Source: Bradyrhizobium sp. 1(2017) (GTDB lineage Bacteria > Pseudomonadota > Alphaproteobacteria > Rhizobiales > Xanthobacteraceae). Taken from it: a stretch of DNA of 64,000 bases. The stretch is taken from positions 2,066,001 through 2,130,000 of the forward strand of contig NZ_CP050022.2 in assembly GCF_011602485.2 (NCBI RefSeq), written 5' to 3'. The notes beneath the pieces were generated by a model that saw nothing but the letters and a program-made list of their open reading frames with translations, did no database searches and had not been told where the DNA came from. Positions 1 to 12,016 of this stretch are shown here, piece by piece (position 1 is the first letter of the stretch; each line of letters opens with the position of its first letter). Both the position numbers and the translations under genes were made by a program.

Positions 1-137
1 GCGATCTGGGCGAGCCGGAAGGCCTCGACCTTCTTCGCCACCGCCTCTTGGTCTGCCGAGGCGGCGAATGCCGGTGCCGTGATGGCGAGTGCGGAGACGG
101 CGAGAGTCGAAAGGGCAAGGTCGCGTCGGTTGATCAT
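1..137 (-). CDS. Secreted NTF2/SnoaL-like protein, N-terminal part only
   Basis: Only the first 45 codons lie inside the window; the gene runs off the left edge. Translation starts at the ATG at 137, 8 bases after a GGAGG ribosome binding site. The N-terminus (MINRRDLALSTLAVSALAI, then APAFA/ASAD) is a signal peptide with an Arg pair, so Tat-like export is possible. The mature start (ADQEAVAKKVEAFRLAQI) resembles secreted nuclear-transport-factor-2-like (DUF4440/SnoaL) proteins, but too little is present for a firm call. It is divergent from the HAD gene at 292, and the shared 154-base gap holds two palindromes. Confidence 0.5.
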   Translation of the reverse strand, partial: MINRRDLALSTLAVSALAITAPAFAASADQEAVAKKVEAFRLAQI

Positions 138-236
138 CGTTTCCTCCTTTTTGATCTTGCGACGAGTGTTGCAGCCGCGCGCGACTTTGTCGAGTGTCGC
201 ATTGTGATCATGTGGATGCGCCATTGCGCGTCGGGG

Positions 237-267
237 GGCGTATTGATACGCCTTTCGCATCGATGCG
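237..267. promoter_or_regulatory. Two adjacent palindromes, candidate operator
   Basis: GGCGTATTGATACGCC at 237-252 is a 7-2-7 perfect inverted repeat, and CGCATCGATGCG at 256-267 is a perfect 12-base palindrome. They lie 25-55 bases upstream of the HAD gene start, in the gap shared with the divergent gene at the left edge. This placement suits a regulator site for one or both genes; the cognate regulator is unknown. Confidence 0.4.
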
Positions 268-291
268 ACGTTGATTTTGGAAAGTAGGGAA

Positions 292-966
292 ATGATCGAA
301 GCAATCGGCAGGGCATTGTTGTTCGACATCGATGGCACGCTCGCCAACACCGACCCGCTGCATCTCAAGGCCTTCAACCAGATACTGGGACCGCGCGGCC
401 ATGTGTTCGATCACGCGCGCTTCTCCAGGGAGCTGCAAGGCTTCGCCAATGCGTCGATCGGCGAGCGCTTTCTGCCCGACGAAACGGTCGAGCGGCGCGC
501 CGCGATCCTCAGCGAGAAGGAAGAGGTCTTCCGCGCGCTCGTCGCCGGGCAGATCGAGCCGCTGCAGGGGCTGATGGCGCTGCTCGACCGTGCGGATGCG
601 GCCGGCGTTCCCATGGTCGCCGTGACCAACGCGCCGCGGCTCAATGCCGAATTGCTGCTGTCGGGCCTCGGCATCACCGGGCGGTTCAAGGCCATCGTGA
701 TCGGCGACGAGCTGGCGCACGGCAAGCCGCATCCGCTGCCCTATCAGGAAGGGCTGCGCTTTGTCGGGGCCAGTGCTGCGGCCTCGATTGCGTTTGAGGA
801 TTCACGCTCCGGCGTCCAGTCGGCGGCCGCCGCCGGCATTCCGACGATCGGAATCCGGACCAGCCTCAGCCATGCCGATCTCGTCGGCGCCGGCGCCGTT
901 GCCTCCGCCAGCGCCTTCGACGATCCGGACCTGCTCATGCGCCTTGCTGCCGCGATGGCTTGGTGA
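292..966 (+). CDS. HAD-superfamily hydrolase (phosphoglycolate phosphatase / beta-PGM-like)
   Basis: A 224-residue HAD phosphatase. Motif I is FDIDGT at residues 11-16 (nucleophile Asp12, acid/base Asp14), motif II lies in VTNAP, the motif III lysine in KPHPLPY, and the acidic motif IV in FEDS. A helical cap sits between motifs I and II, as in beta-phosphoglucomutase and phosphoglycolate-phosphatase-like enzymes. I chose the ATG at 292, preceded by AGGGAA, over an in-frame TTG at 271. It lies just upstream of the DeoR repressor and the glycerol operon, so a glycerol-3-phosphate or other sugar-phosphate substrate is plausible; this is inferred from position only. Confidence 0.85.
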   Translation: MIEAIGRALLFDIDGTLANTDPLHLKAFNQILGPRGHVFDHARFSRELQGFANASIGERFLPDETVERRAAILSEKEEVFRALVAGQIEPLQGLMALLDRADAAGVPMVAVTNAPRLNAELLLSGLGITGRFKAIVIGDELAHGKPHPLPYQEGLRFVGASAAASIAFEDSRSGVQSAAAAGIPTIGIRTSLSHADLVGAGAVASASAFDDPDLLMRLAAAMAW

Positions 967-1057
967 GCCGCCTCATCCGTTAACCGTGATCGTCTCCCGC
1001 ATTGACCGAATGCGCGAACCGCCGCACCATGGATCGTTCCGATTTTGAGGTTTCGCC

Positions 1058-1906
1058 GTGACCGGACTGACCCATCGCCAAGCCGAAATCCTCAACATCG
1101 CGCGCGCCTCCGGCCGCGTCATGGTCGAGGAACTCGCGCGCAGGTTCGAGGTCTCGGCGCAAACCATCCGCAAGGATCTCAACGATCTCTGCGAGCGGAG
1201 ATCGCTGACCCGCATCCATGGCGGCGCCATCATCGCCTCGGGCGTGGAAAACCTCGCCTATGAGGCGCGCCGCTTTGTCGCCGCCGACGAGAAGAAGGCC
1301 ATTGGCGCTGCGGCGGCCTCACTGATCCCGAACGGCTGCTCGCTGTTCATCAACATCGGCACCACGACGGAAGAGGTCGCGAGCGCGCTGACCTCGCACG
1401 AGGATCTGCTCGTCATCACCAACAATCTCAACGTCGCCATGCTGCTCTACCGCCATCCCCGCATCGAAGTGGTCGTCGCAGGCGGCACGGTGCGGCGTGC
1501 CGACGGCGCGGTGGTCGGCTCGACCGCGACGCAGCTGATCGGCCAGTTCAAGGTGGACTACGCCATCATCGGTGCGTCCGCGATCGACGAAGAGGGCGCC
1601 TTGCTCGACTTCGACTACCGCGAGGTGCAGGTGGCGCAGGCCATTATCGCCAATGCCCGCAGCGTCATGCTGGTCGCCGATTCCACGAAGCTCCGCCGCA
1701 GCGCGCCGGTGCGCATTGCGCACATCACCCAGATCCAGACCTTCGTCACCGACCAGGAGCTGCCCGAGCGCCTCGCCACCATCTGCCACAGCAAGGGCAT
1801 CGAGGTGGTGGAGGCGTTGCCAAAGGGCGCCGCCGAGAGCGACGAATCTCAGGCCGATGCGCAGGACGGCGCGCCTGAGGCCGCGCCGGTGGTGCGGCTG
1901 AGATAG
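1058..1906 (+). CDS. glpR: DeoR/GlpR-family transcriptional repressor
   Basis: 282 residues starting at GTG 1058. Residues 3-57 form the DeoR winged helix-turn-helix (recognition part SAQTIRKDLNDL, closing with LTRIHGGA). Residues about 75-235 are the DeoRC sugar-phosphate sensor domain with the IGTTTEEVA and VVVAGGTVRRADGAVVG motifs. In this family a phosphorylated sugar or glycerol-3-phosphate releases the repressor from DNA. Its position directly before glpD-glpSTPQUV makes it the likely repressor of that operon. The last 25 residues are a low-complexity acidic/Ala/Pro tail. A glycerol-specific role is inferred from context. Confidence 0.85.
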   Translation: MTGLTHRQAEILNIARASGRVMVEELARRFEVSAQTIRKDLNDLCERRSLTRIHGGAIIASGVENLAYEARRFVAADEKKAIGAAAASLIPNGCSLFINIGTTTEEVASALTSHEDLLVITNNLNVAMLLYRHPRIEVVVAGGTVRRADGAVVGSTATQLIGQFKVDYAIIGASAIDEEGALLDFDYREVQVAQAIIANARSVMLVADSTKLRRSAPVRIAHITQIQTFVTDQELPERLATICHSKGIEVVEALPKGAAESDESQADAQDGAPEAAPVVRLR

Positions 1907-2224
1907 GGGCGTAATCCTCCCGTCGTCACCGGGCTCGTTCCGGCCATCCACACCCTGCTCGAGCACAAAGAAGGCATGCCCGGGCGTTCGCCTCTCCGAA
2001 GGGGCTTTGGCCCCGCAGGCGGGACAAGCCTGTGCATTTGGCTGAATCCATCGCTCCCGAGAAGGGGGAGGCTGTCCCTCCCTGCCCATTTCCTCGTCCC
2101 GCCTGCCTGCAAAAAAGTTCCTCTTTCACTTCCTTTCGCTTCTCTTTCATCTTGCTTTCGTTTTGCGGTGTGATCTAATCAAAAGCGAAAGTAGCCGCCC
2201 GAGGGAACGGGCGGCCGTCGGGGG
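1907..2224 (+). promoter_or_regulatory. glp operon control region with phased CTTTC(A/G) repeats
   Basis: This 318-base gap between the DeoR gene and glpD contains no convincing gene. Its right part is a pyrimidine-rich tract with four CTTTCA/CTTTCG hexamers starting at 2123, 2133, 2144 and 2155, so they are spaced 10, 11 and 11 bases, one helix turn each. An inverted copy (CGAAAG) lies at 2186-2191. Direct CTTTC-type repeats are operator units for some DeoR-family repressors such as AgaR. The repeat block ends about 35 bases before the glpD start. The left part has a GGGGCTTTGGCCCC hairpin near 2002. Confidence 0.55.
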
Positions 2225-3771
2225 ATGCGTCTGTTGGAGCGTATTTTCGACCTCGCCATCATCGGAGGCGGCGTTAACGGCTGCGGCATCGCGCGCGACG
2301 CGGTGGGCCGCGGTAACACGGTTTTCCTGTGCGAAATGAACGACTTGGCAAGCGGGACGTCGTCCTGGTCGACCAAGCTTGTTCATGGCGGCCTGCGCTA
2401 TCTCGAATATTACGAGTTTCGGCTGGTCCGCGAGGCGCTGATCGAGCGCGAGATCCTCTGGGGCATTGCGCCTCACATCATCCGCCCCCTGCGTTTCGTT
2501 TTGCCGCATCATGCCGGCCTGCGCCCGGCCTGGCTGCTGCGCCTCGGCCTCTTCCTTTACGACCACATCGGCGGCCGTCACCTGCTGCCCGCGACCCGTT
2601 CGGTGGACCTAAAACGCGACGAGGTCGGCCGCCCGCTGATCCCGAACCGCTACGCCCGCGCGTTCGAATATTCCGACTGTTTCGTCGACGACGCCCGCCT
2701 CGTCGTGCTCAACGCACGTGATGCCGCCGACAAGGGCGCCGAGATCCGCACCCGCACGCGTGCCACCGAAATCCGCCAGTCCGACGGGGTCTGGACCGTC
2801 GGCATGGTCAACACGCTGACCGGCGAGCGTTCGCAGATCCAGGCGCGTGCCCTCATCAATGCCGGCGGCCCATGGGTCGAGGACGTGCTCGGCCGCGGCG
2901 CGGGCGTCAACGCAAAGGCCAAGGTGCGCCTGGTCCAGGGCTCGCACATCGTGGTCAGGAAGCTCTACGACCACGACCGCGCCTACATGTTTCAGAACGC
3001 CGATGGCCGCATCATCTTCGTCATCCCCTACCAGGACGACTTTACCCTGATCGGCACCACCGACCGCGATTATGACGGTGACCCCGCCAAGGTGAAGGCG
3101 ACGCCCGAGGAGATCCAATATCTCTGCGCCGCGGCGAGCGAATATCTGGCCAAGCCCGTGACGTCGGACGACGTGGTTTGGACCTATTCTGGCGTGCGTC
3201 CGCTCTATGACGACGGTGCCAGCGAAGCCAAGGCCGCGACCCGCGATTATGTGTTCGAGCTCGACACGCCCGGCGGCGTGCCGCTGCTGTCGATCTATGG
3301 CGGCAAGATCACGACCTATCGCCGCCTGGCAGAGGAAGCGCTGGAGCGGCTCGCGCCCTATCTTCGCAGCGCAAAAGCGCGCGAGGGCTGGACCGGAAAA
3401 TGGCCGCTGCCCGGCGGGGACATGAACGTGTCGGACATCGACGGGCTGATCGCCGAGCTCCAGCGCGGCTATCCCTTTCTCAGCCACGAGCATGCGCGGC
3501 GCCTTGCGCGCGCCTATGGCACCAGGGCGATCAAGCTGCTGGGCGATGCGAAATCGGCCGCCGATCTCGGCCAGTCCTTTGGCGCCACGCTGACCGAGCG
3601 CGAGGTTCGTTATCTCATGGCCAATGAGTGGGCCGTCACCGCCGAGGACGTCGTCTGGCGCCGGTCCAAGCTCGGCCTGCGACTATCTGCCGACGAGATC
3701 GCGGCACTTGACGACTGGATCAGGACCCATGCCGTGCAGCAAACTCCCCTGCTGGAAGCAGGAGGACGTTC

Positions 3772-3775
<4 letters not shown>
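2225..3775 (+). CDS. glpD: Aerobic glycerol-3-phosphate dehydrogenase (FAD)
   Basis: 516 residues, the usual GlpD length. The enzyme oxidises sn-glycerol-3-phosphate to dihydroxyacetone phosphate and passes electrons through FAD to ubiquinone at the inner membrane. The N-terminal Rossmann FAD motif is IIGGGVNGCGIARD (residues 12-25), followed by the conserved SSWSTKLVHGGLRYLEYYEF block. Later hallmarks are GTTDRDYDGDP and YGGKITTYRRLAEEAL, and the helical C-terminal domain ends in the SKLGLRLSADE region. The stop overlaps the glpS start as ATGA, so the operon is translationally coupled. Start at ATG 2225 after a G-rich stretch. Confidence 0.96.
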
Positions 3776-4848
<1,073 letters not shown>

Positions 4849-4859
4849 GGAGATGCGCC

Positions 4860-5944
4860 ATGGCTCGCATTGACCTCGTCGATCTCGCTCACTCCTACGG
4901 CGGCAACGATGCCGCACCGGAAAGCTTTGCGCTGAAGCCTGTCACCATGACCTGGCGCCAGGGCGGCGCTTATGCGCTGCTTGGCCCGTCCGGTTGCGGC
5001 AAGACCACGCTCTTGAACGTCATCTCCGGCATCATCACGCCGTCGCGGGGCAAAATCCTGTTCGACGGCAAGGACATCACACCGCTGTCAACCCAGAAGC
5101 GCAACATCGCCCAGGTGTTCCAGTTTCCGGTGATCTACGACACCATGACGGTGGGGGAGAACCTGGCGTTTCCGCTCAAGAACCGCGGTGTACCGAAGGC
5201 CGAGATCGACAAGCGCGTCGCCGAGATCGGCCGCCTGCTCGATCTCGAGCCCTATCTGAACCGCAAGGCGACGCGGCTCACCGCCGACGCCAAGCAGAAG
5301 ATCTCGCTCGGCCGGGGCCTGGTCCGCTCCGACGTCGCCGCCGTGCTGTTCGACGAGCCGCTGACGGTGATCGATCCCGAGCTGAAATGGCAGCTTCGTT
5401 CCAAGCTGAAGGCGCTGCATCGCGAGCTCGACCTCACGATGATCTACGTCACCCACGACCAGACCGAGGCGCTGACCTTCGCCGACACGGTGGTCGTCAT
5501 GCATGACGGCCGCGTGGTGCAGAGCGGCACGCCGGCCGAGCTGTTCGACAAGCCGGCGCACACTTTCGTCGGCTATTTCATCGGCTCGCCCGGCATGAAC
5601 ATCCTGCCGGCGGAGGTGAGGGGACGCGAGGCCAGGATCGACGGTCACGTCATCGCGCTCAACCGCTCTTATGACAATCTGCCTGCGGGCGCGAAGATCG
5701 AGATCGGCGTGCGTCCCGAATTCGTCGCGGCCGTCGCGCCTGCGCCGGGTCTGCTCACGGCGAAGATCGAGCGCATCGACGATCTCGGCCGCATCCGCTT
5801 CGCGCGGACGCGCCTCGGCGACGCCAAGCTCGCGGCACGGGCGCCGGCGGGCTTCACCGGCGCGGACGGCACGGCCGGGCTGAAATTCGATCCGTCGCAT
5901 GTCCACGTCTATGCCGACAACCTTCTGGTGGAGGGAGCCGCCTG

Positions 5945-5945
<1 letters not shown>
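4860..5945 (+). CDS. glpT: Glycerol ABC transporter, ATP-binding subunit GlpT
   Basis: 361 residues, the second ATPase of the glycerol importer. Walker A is GPSGCGKT (42-49), Q-loop Gln88, Walker B AVLFD with Glu166, and the switch His is present (YVTHDQ, His199). The ABC signature is degenerate: the position of LSGGQ holds LTADAK (140-145), although the following KISLGRGLV still fits. A TOBE domain follows. This is not the glycerol-3-phosphate antiporter that shares the name glpT in enterobacteria. The gene starts 11 bases after glpS, behind GAGGAG, and its last base overlaps the glpP start. Confidence 0.92.
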
Positions 5946-7725
<1,780 letters not shown>

Positions 7726-7735
7726 GGAGTAGAGT

Positions 7736-8065
7736 ATGGAATCCATCGCATGGATGGCCTGGACGCTACCGACGGCGATCTTCTTCGCCGCGATCGCCTG
7801 CACGCTCGGCGTGATGACGTGGCTTGCGGCGGTCTATCCCGAGGCCGAGCGCGTCGGTGTGTTGCGCATTCCGACCACGCGCGGTGATCGCCTGTTCATC
7901 TCGCTGATCACGGCGGCGGTCATCCACCTGCTCTGGATCGGCCTCTTCGGCACCGATGCGATCGCTACGCTGCCGATCGGAGAGGAAGGGGTCGAGGTCT
8001 CGCGCCTGTGGCTCGCAAGTGGAATTTCGCTGGTGGCGGCCGTGTTCATTTTTCGCACGGTCTGA
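7736..8065 (+). CDS. glpU: DUF2160 small membrane protein GlpU
   Basis: 109 residues with about three hydrophobic segments (AWMAWTLPTAIFFAAIACTLGVM, LFISLITAAVIHLLWIGLF and a C-terminal one). It matches the small DUF2160 membrane protein always encoded between the permease and binding-protein genes of rhizobial glycerol operons. Its biochemical role is not established; it may stabilise or tune the transporter. A ribosome binding site (AAGGAGT) lies just upstream. Confidence 0.88.
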   Translation: MESIAWMAWTLPTAIFFAAIACTLGVMTWLAAVYPEAERVGVLRIPTTRGDRLFISLITAAVIHLLWIGLFGTDAIATLPIGEEGVEVSRLWLASGISLVAAVFIFRTV

Positions 8066-8141
8066 AACTCGCGAAGAGACGGCCAGATCCGGGACCAATC
8101 CGGGTCTGTATAAAAGTTTGTCGCTGCAACGGAGGAACAAC

Positions 8142-9938
8142 ATGCGACAGTTTAGGAGAAGGAAAGGTCCATTGACCAAGAATAGCTTTCTGACCGTGTC
8201 CAGCGCCGCTGCGATCGTCGCGGTGTCGCTCGCTCTGTCGGCGCCCGTTCGCGCTGCCGACGAGGCCGCGATCCAGAAGTGGATCGCGGAATTCCAGCCC
8301 TCGACGCTGTCGAAGGACGACCAGAAGAAGGAGCTGGAGTGGTTTGCCAAGGCGGCCGAACCGTTCAAGGGCATGGAGATCAACGTCGTCTCCGAGACGA
8401 TCACGACCCATGAATACGAGGCGCAAACACTCGCCAAGGCATTCTCCGAGCTCACCGGCATCAAGCTCAAGCACGACCTCATCCAGGAAGGTGACGTCGT
8501 CGAGAAGCTGCAGACCCAGATGCAGTCGGGCAAGAACGTCTATGACGGCTGGATCAACGATTCCGACCTGATCGGCACGCATTTCCGCTACGGCCAGACC
8601 ATCGCGCTGTCGGACTACATGACCGGTGAGGGCAAGGACGTCACCAACCCGATGCTCGACGTCAACGACTTCATCGGCAAGTCGTTCGGCACCGGACCGG
8701 ACGGCAAGCTCTATCAGCTGCCCGACCAGCAGTTCGCGAACCTCTATTGGTTCCGCTACGACTGGTTCACCAACGCGGACTACAAGGCCAAGTTCAAGGC
8801 CAAGTATGGCTACGAGCTCGGCGTGCCCGTGAACTGGTCCGCCTATGAGGACATCGCCGAGTTCTTCACCAACGACATCAAGGAGATCAACGGCGTCAAG
8901 GTCTACGGCCATATGGACTATGGCAAGAAGGACCCCTCGCTCGGATGGCGTTTCACCGACGCGTGGCTGTCGATGGCCGGCAACGGCGACAAGGGCATTC
9001 CGAACGGCCTGCCGGTCGACGAATGGGGCATCCGCATGGAAGGCTGCCGTCCGGTCGGCTCTTCGGTCGAGCGCGGTGGCGACACCAACGGGCCGGCGGC
9101 AGTCTACTCGATCACGAAATATCTCGAGTGGATGAAGAAGTATGCGCCGCCGCAGGCCCAGGGCATGACCTTCTCCGAGTCCGGCCCGGTGCCCGCGCAG
9201 GGTAACATCGCCCAGCAGATGTTCTGGTACACCGCCTTCACCGCCGACATGGTGAAGCCCGGCATTGCCGTGATGAACGCCGACGGTACGCCGAAATGGC
9301 GCATGGCTCCCTCGCCGCACGGCTCGTACTGGAAGGAAGGCATGAAGCTCGGCTATCAGGACGCGGGTTCGCTCACGCTCCTGAAGTCCACTCCGCCGGA
9401 TCGCCGCAAGGCTGCCTGGCTCTATCTCCAGTTCATCGTCTCCAAGTCGGTGTCGCTGAAGAAGAGCCATGTCGGTCTCACCTTCGTGCGTGAATCCGAC
9501 ATCTGGGACAAGTCGTTCACCGAGCGTGCGCCGAAGCTCGGCGGCCTGGTCGAGTTCTACCGCTCGCCTGCCCGCGTGCAGTGGACCCCGACCGGCAACA
9601 ACGTGCCCGACTATCCCAAACTCGCCCAGCTCTGGTGGCAGAACATCGGCGATGCGTCGTCCGGTGCGAAGACGCCGCAGCAGGCGATGGATGCCCTTGC
9701 GGCCGCTCAGGACTCCGTCATGGAGCGCCTGGAGAAGTCCGGCGTGCAGGGCGCCTGCGGTCCCAAGCTGCACAAGAAGGAATCGGCCGAATACTGGTTC
9801 GCCAAGGCCCAGAAGGACGGCACGATTGCTCCGCAGCGCAAGCTCGCCAACGAGAAGCCGAAGGGTGAGACCGTTGACTACGACACCCTGATCAAGTCGT
9901 GGCCGGCCACACCCCCGAAGCGGGCGGAAGCGAAGTAA
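8142..9938 (+). CDS. glpV: Glycerol ABC transporter substrate-binding protein GlpV
   Basis: 598 residues, long for a solute-binding protein but normal for this glycerol-type family. Start ATG 8142 follows GGAGGAAC. Residues 1-38 are a Sec signal peptide: basic start RRRK, a hydrophobic core, then APVRA before ADEA. The mature protein is periplasmic and delivers glycerol to GlpP/GlpQ. It is the last gene of the operon and is closed by a strong hairpin terminator. The extended signal-peptide n-region favours this ATG over upstream in-frame codons, which overlap glpU. Confidence 0.92.
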   Translation: MRQFRRRKGPLTKNSFLTVSSAAAIVAVSLALSAPVRAADEAAIQKWIAEFQPSTLSKDDQKKELEWFAKAAEPFKGMEINVVSETITTHEYEAQTLAKAFSELTGIKLKHDLIQEGDVVEKLQTQMQSGKNVYDGWINDSDLIGTHFRYGQTIALSDYMTGEGKDVTNPMLDVNDFIGKSFGTGPDGKLYQLPDQQFANLYWFRYDWFTNADYKAKFKAKYGYELGVPVNWSAYEDIAEFFTNDIKEINGVKVYGHMDYGKKDPSLGWRFTDAWLSMAGNGDKGIPNGLPVDEWGIRMEGCRPVGSSVERGGDTNGPAAVYSITKYLEWMKKYAPPQAQGMTFSESGPVPAQGNIAQQMFWYTAFTADMVKPGIAVMNADGTPKWRMAPSPHGSYWKEGMKLGYQDAGSLTLLKSTPPDRRKAAWLYLQFIVSKSVSLKKSHVGLTFVRESDIWDKSFTERAPKLGGLVEFYRSPARVQWTPTGNNVPDYPKLAQLWWQNIGDASSGAKTPQQAMDALAAAQDSVMERLEKSGVQGACGPKLHKKESAEYWFAKAQKDGTIAPQRKLANEKPKGETVDYDTLIKSWPATPPKRAEAK

Positions 9939-9960
9939 GCCGCGCAGTGCGCCAAACAGG

Positions 9961-9993
9961 AAAGGCCGGGAGCGATCCCGGCCTTTTTCTTTC
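9961..9993 (+). terminator. Rho-independent terminator of the glp operon
   Basis: An 8-10 bp GC stem (AGGCCGGGA / TCCCGGCCT with a short GCGA loop) at 9962-9984 is followed directly by a T-rich tract (TTTTTCTTTC). It lies 22 bases after the glpV stop. Confidence 0.88.
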
Positions 9994-10020
9994 TTCGCCT
10001 TGTTGCGCGCTGCCTCTCCA

Positions 10021-10052
10021 CGTCATTGCGAGCGCAGCGAAGCAATCCAGAG
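10021..10052. repeat. Bradyrhizobium-type intergenic repeat fragment (CGTCATTGCGAGCG...)
   Basis: The string CGTCATTGCGAGCGCAGCGA continuing into AGCAATCCAGA is the well-known intergenic repeat of Bradyrhizobium and Rhodopseudomonas genomes. Here only one arm is present, between the glp terminator and the end of the oxidoreductase gene. Confidence 0.6.
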
Positions 10053-10062
10053 TCTTCGCCCC

Positions 10063-11163
10063 TTACTCCGCCGGTTCGGCCGCGAGCGCCGGATAGTCAG
10101 TATATCCCTTCGCCCCGCCGCCGTAGAACGTGGCCTTGTCCCAATCGTTCAGCGCGGCGCCCTGCTTCAGCCGCTCGACGAGGTCGGGGTTGGAGATGAA
10201 GGGCTTGCCGAAGGCGATCAGGTCGGCCGCATTGGCGTCCAGCACCTTGCCGGCGAGGTCGAAATCGTAGCCGTTGTTGGCGACGTAGGCGCCGGCAAAG
10301 CGCTTGCGCAAAGATGCATAGTCGAACGGCGCGATGTCGCGCGGACCGCCGGTGGCGCCCTCGACGACGTGGAGATAGACGAGCTTGAGCGCGCTGAGGC
10401 CGTCGACGATGTGATCGAACAAGGCTTGCGGGTTGGAGTCGGAGAGGTCGTTGGCCGGCGTCACCGGAGAGATGCGGATGCCGGTGCGGTCGCTGCCTGC
10501 TTCGGCCGCGACGGCCTTGGAGACTTCCAGCATCAGCTTGGCCCGGTTCTCGATCGAGCCGCCATAGGCGTCGGTGCGCTTGTTGGCGCCGTCCCGTGCG
10601 AACTGGTCGAGCAGATAGCCGTTGGCGCCATGGATCTCGACGCCGTCGAAACCGGCTTCGAGCGCATTCTTCGTCGCGCGCTTGAAGTCGTCGATGATCC
10701 CGGGGATTTCGGAGAGCTCGAGCGCGCGCGGCTCGGAGACGTCGGCGAAGCCGCCGTTCACGAAGGTCTTGCCCTTGGCGCGGATCGCGCTCGGTGCCAC
10801 CGGCGCTGCGCCATTGGCTTGGAGATCGACATGCGATATGCGGCCGACATGCCAGAGCTGGATAAAGATCTTGCCGCCGCGCTCATGGACGCGGTCGGTG
10901 ACCTTGCGCCAGCCGGCGACCTGGTCCTTGGAATAGATGCCGGGTGTGTCCTGGTAGCCCTGGCCCTGCTGCGAGACCTGGCTCGCCTCGGTGATCAGCA
11001 GGCCTGCGGAGGCGCGCTGGCCGTAATAATCCACGGCGAGCGCACCGGGCACGAACGTGCCGGGCACGGCACGGTTGCGCGTCAGTGGCGCCATCACCAG
11101 GCGGTTGGCCAGCGTGATCGGGCCGAGCTTGTAGGTCTCAAACAATTTGGTCGGACGGCTCAT
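10063..11163 (-). CDS. Old yellow enzyme family alkene reductase / NADH:flavin oxidoreductase
   Basis: 366 residues from ATG 11163 (MSRPTKLFETYKLG). It is an FMN-dependent TIM barrel. Family hallmarks are NRLVMAPLTRNRA near the N-terminus, QLWHVGRISH, the substrate-binding HGANGYLLDQF, the conserved RTDAYGGSIENR and YLHVVEG. Enzymes of this group reduce activated C=C bonds, nitrate esters or N-ethylmaleimide with NAD(P)H (NemA/XenB-like). In-frame codons upstream of 11163 give a basic, non-conserved extension, so they are excluded. No clear operon partner. Confidence 0.9.
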   Translation of the reverse strand: MSRPTKLFETYKLGPITLANRLVMAPLTRNRAVPGTFVPGALAVDYYGQRASAGLLITEASQVSQQGQGYQDTPGIYSKDQVAGWRKVTDRVHERGGKIFIQLWHVGRISHVDLQANGAAPVAPSAIRAKGKTFVNGGFADVSEPRALELSEIPGIIDDFKRATKNALEAGFDGVEIHGANGYLLDQFARDGANKRTDAYGGSIENRAKLMLEVSKAVAAEAGSDRTGIRISPVTPANDLSDSNPQALFDHIVDGLSALKLVYLHVVEGATGGPRDIAPFDYASLRKRFAGAYVANNGYDFDLAGKVLDANAADLIAFGKPFISNPDLVERLKQGAALNDWDKATFYGGGAKGYTDYPALAAEPAE

Positions 11164-11342
11164 GGGGAATGCTTCCAGGCAATGAGAGGTCACGAACACT
11201 TGTGCATCGCGACATCGGGCGCAAGGGCGGAACCATATGGAAAGTGCAAGCGAGCTGCGCGGCAAGGACCGCGCAGCATAATTCGTGTGCAATTTCGGCC
11301 GTGACAGCAGAATTCCGCTACGTGGCCATGCGATCCGGCAAA

Positions 11343-11846
11343 TCAGTTCGCGCCGAGGAAATCGCGCTTGCCGATCTCGACGCCGTTGTGGCGTAGAATG
11401 CCGTGGGCGGTCGTGGCGTGGAAATAGAAGTTCGGAAGCGAGAACGCGCTCAGGAATTGCTGGCCGTTCATCGTAGTGGTTTTGTTGGGACCGGACGGAA
11501 AGGTGACGTCCTTTGTCTCCGCGCCTTCGAACTGCTCGGGCTTGAACGACTTCACGTAGTCGATTGTCCTGGCCAGCCGCTGCTTCAGTTCGGCAAAGCT
11601 CGTCTCGGTGTCGGGGTTGGACGGCACTTCGCTATGGGTCAGCCGGGCGCAGCCCTTGGCGGCGAAATCGCTGACGAGCTGGATCTGCTTCGACAGCGGC
11701 AGCATGTCCGGGAAGAGGCGAGAGCCAAGCAAGACGCTCGGATCGATCTTTCTGGCCGCGCAATGCGCCTCGGCCTTGGTGAGCAGGCCGGTGAGGCTGT
11801 TCAGCATTTGCAGATAGGCGGGGACGGCCGCGTCGTAGAAGGACAT
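11343..11846 (-). CDS. DUF1993 family protein
   Basis: 167 residues. It matches the DUF1993 family, a helical DinB-like fold: start SFYDAAVPAYLQMLNSLTGLLTKAEAHC, the conserved LFPDMLPLSKQIQLVSDFAAKG block and LPNFYFHATTAHGILRHNGVEIGK at the C-terminus. His residues in the last block could bind metal as in DinB-like proteins. Function is unknown. A palindrome (CTCAGG-N6-CCTGAG, 11873-11890) lies 27 bases upstream of its start. Confidence 0.85.
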   Translation of the reverse strand: MSFYDAAVPAYLQMLNSLTGLLTKAEAHCAARKIDPSVLLGSRLFPDMLPLSKQIQLVSDFAAKGCARLTHSEVPSNPDTETSFAELKQRLARTIDYVKSFKPEQFEGAETKDVTFPSGPNKTTTMNGQQFLSAFSLPNFYFHATTAHGILRHNGVEIGKRDFLGAN

Positions 11847-11872
11847 GTGATGCTCGCTTGTGATGAGGAAAT

Positions 11873-11890
11873 CTCAGGAGAAAACCTGAG
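11873..11890. promoter_or_regulatory. CTCAGG-N6-CCTGAG palindrome
   Basis: A perfect 6-6-6 inverted repeat 27 bases upstream of the DUF1993 start on the minus strand. It could be an operator for that gene. No T-tract follows on either strand, so a terminator is less likely. Confidence 0.3.
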
Positions 11891-12016
11891 TCACTCACAT
11901 GGGAGTCTCATGGAAAAATACAATCGCGGAAAGCGGCTTGTGCGATGCGAAAATTCTACTTCGTCACCCTTCGTTGTCATCGCCGCCACATCTTCGCATG
12001 ACTACGCGTGGCGCTT

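Noticed and set aside
10000..11304. 434-residue plus-strand frame over the old yellow enzyme
   Set aside because: Mirror of the clear OYE gene on the minus strand.
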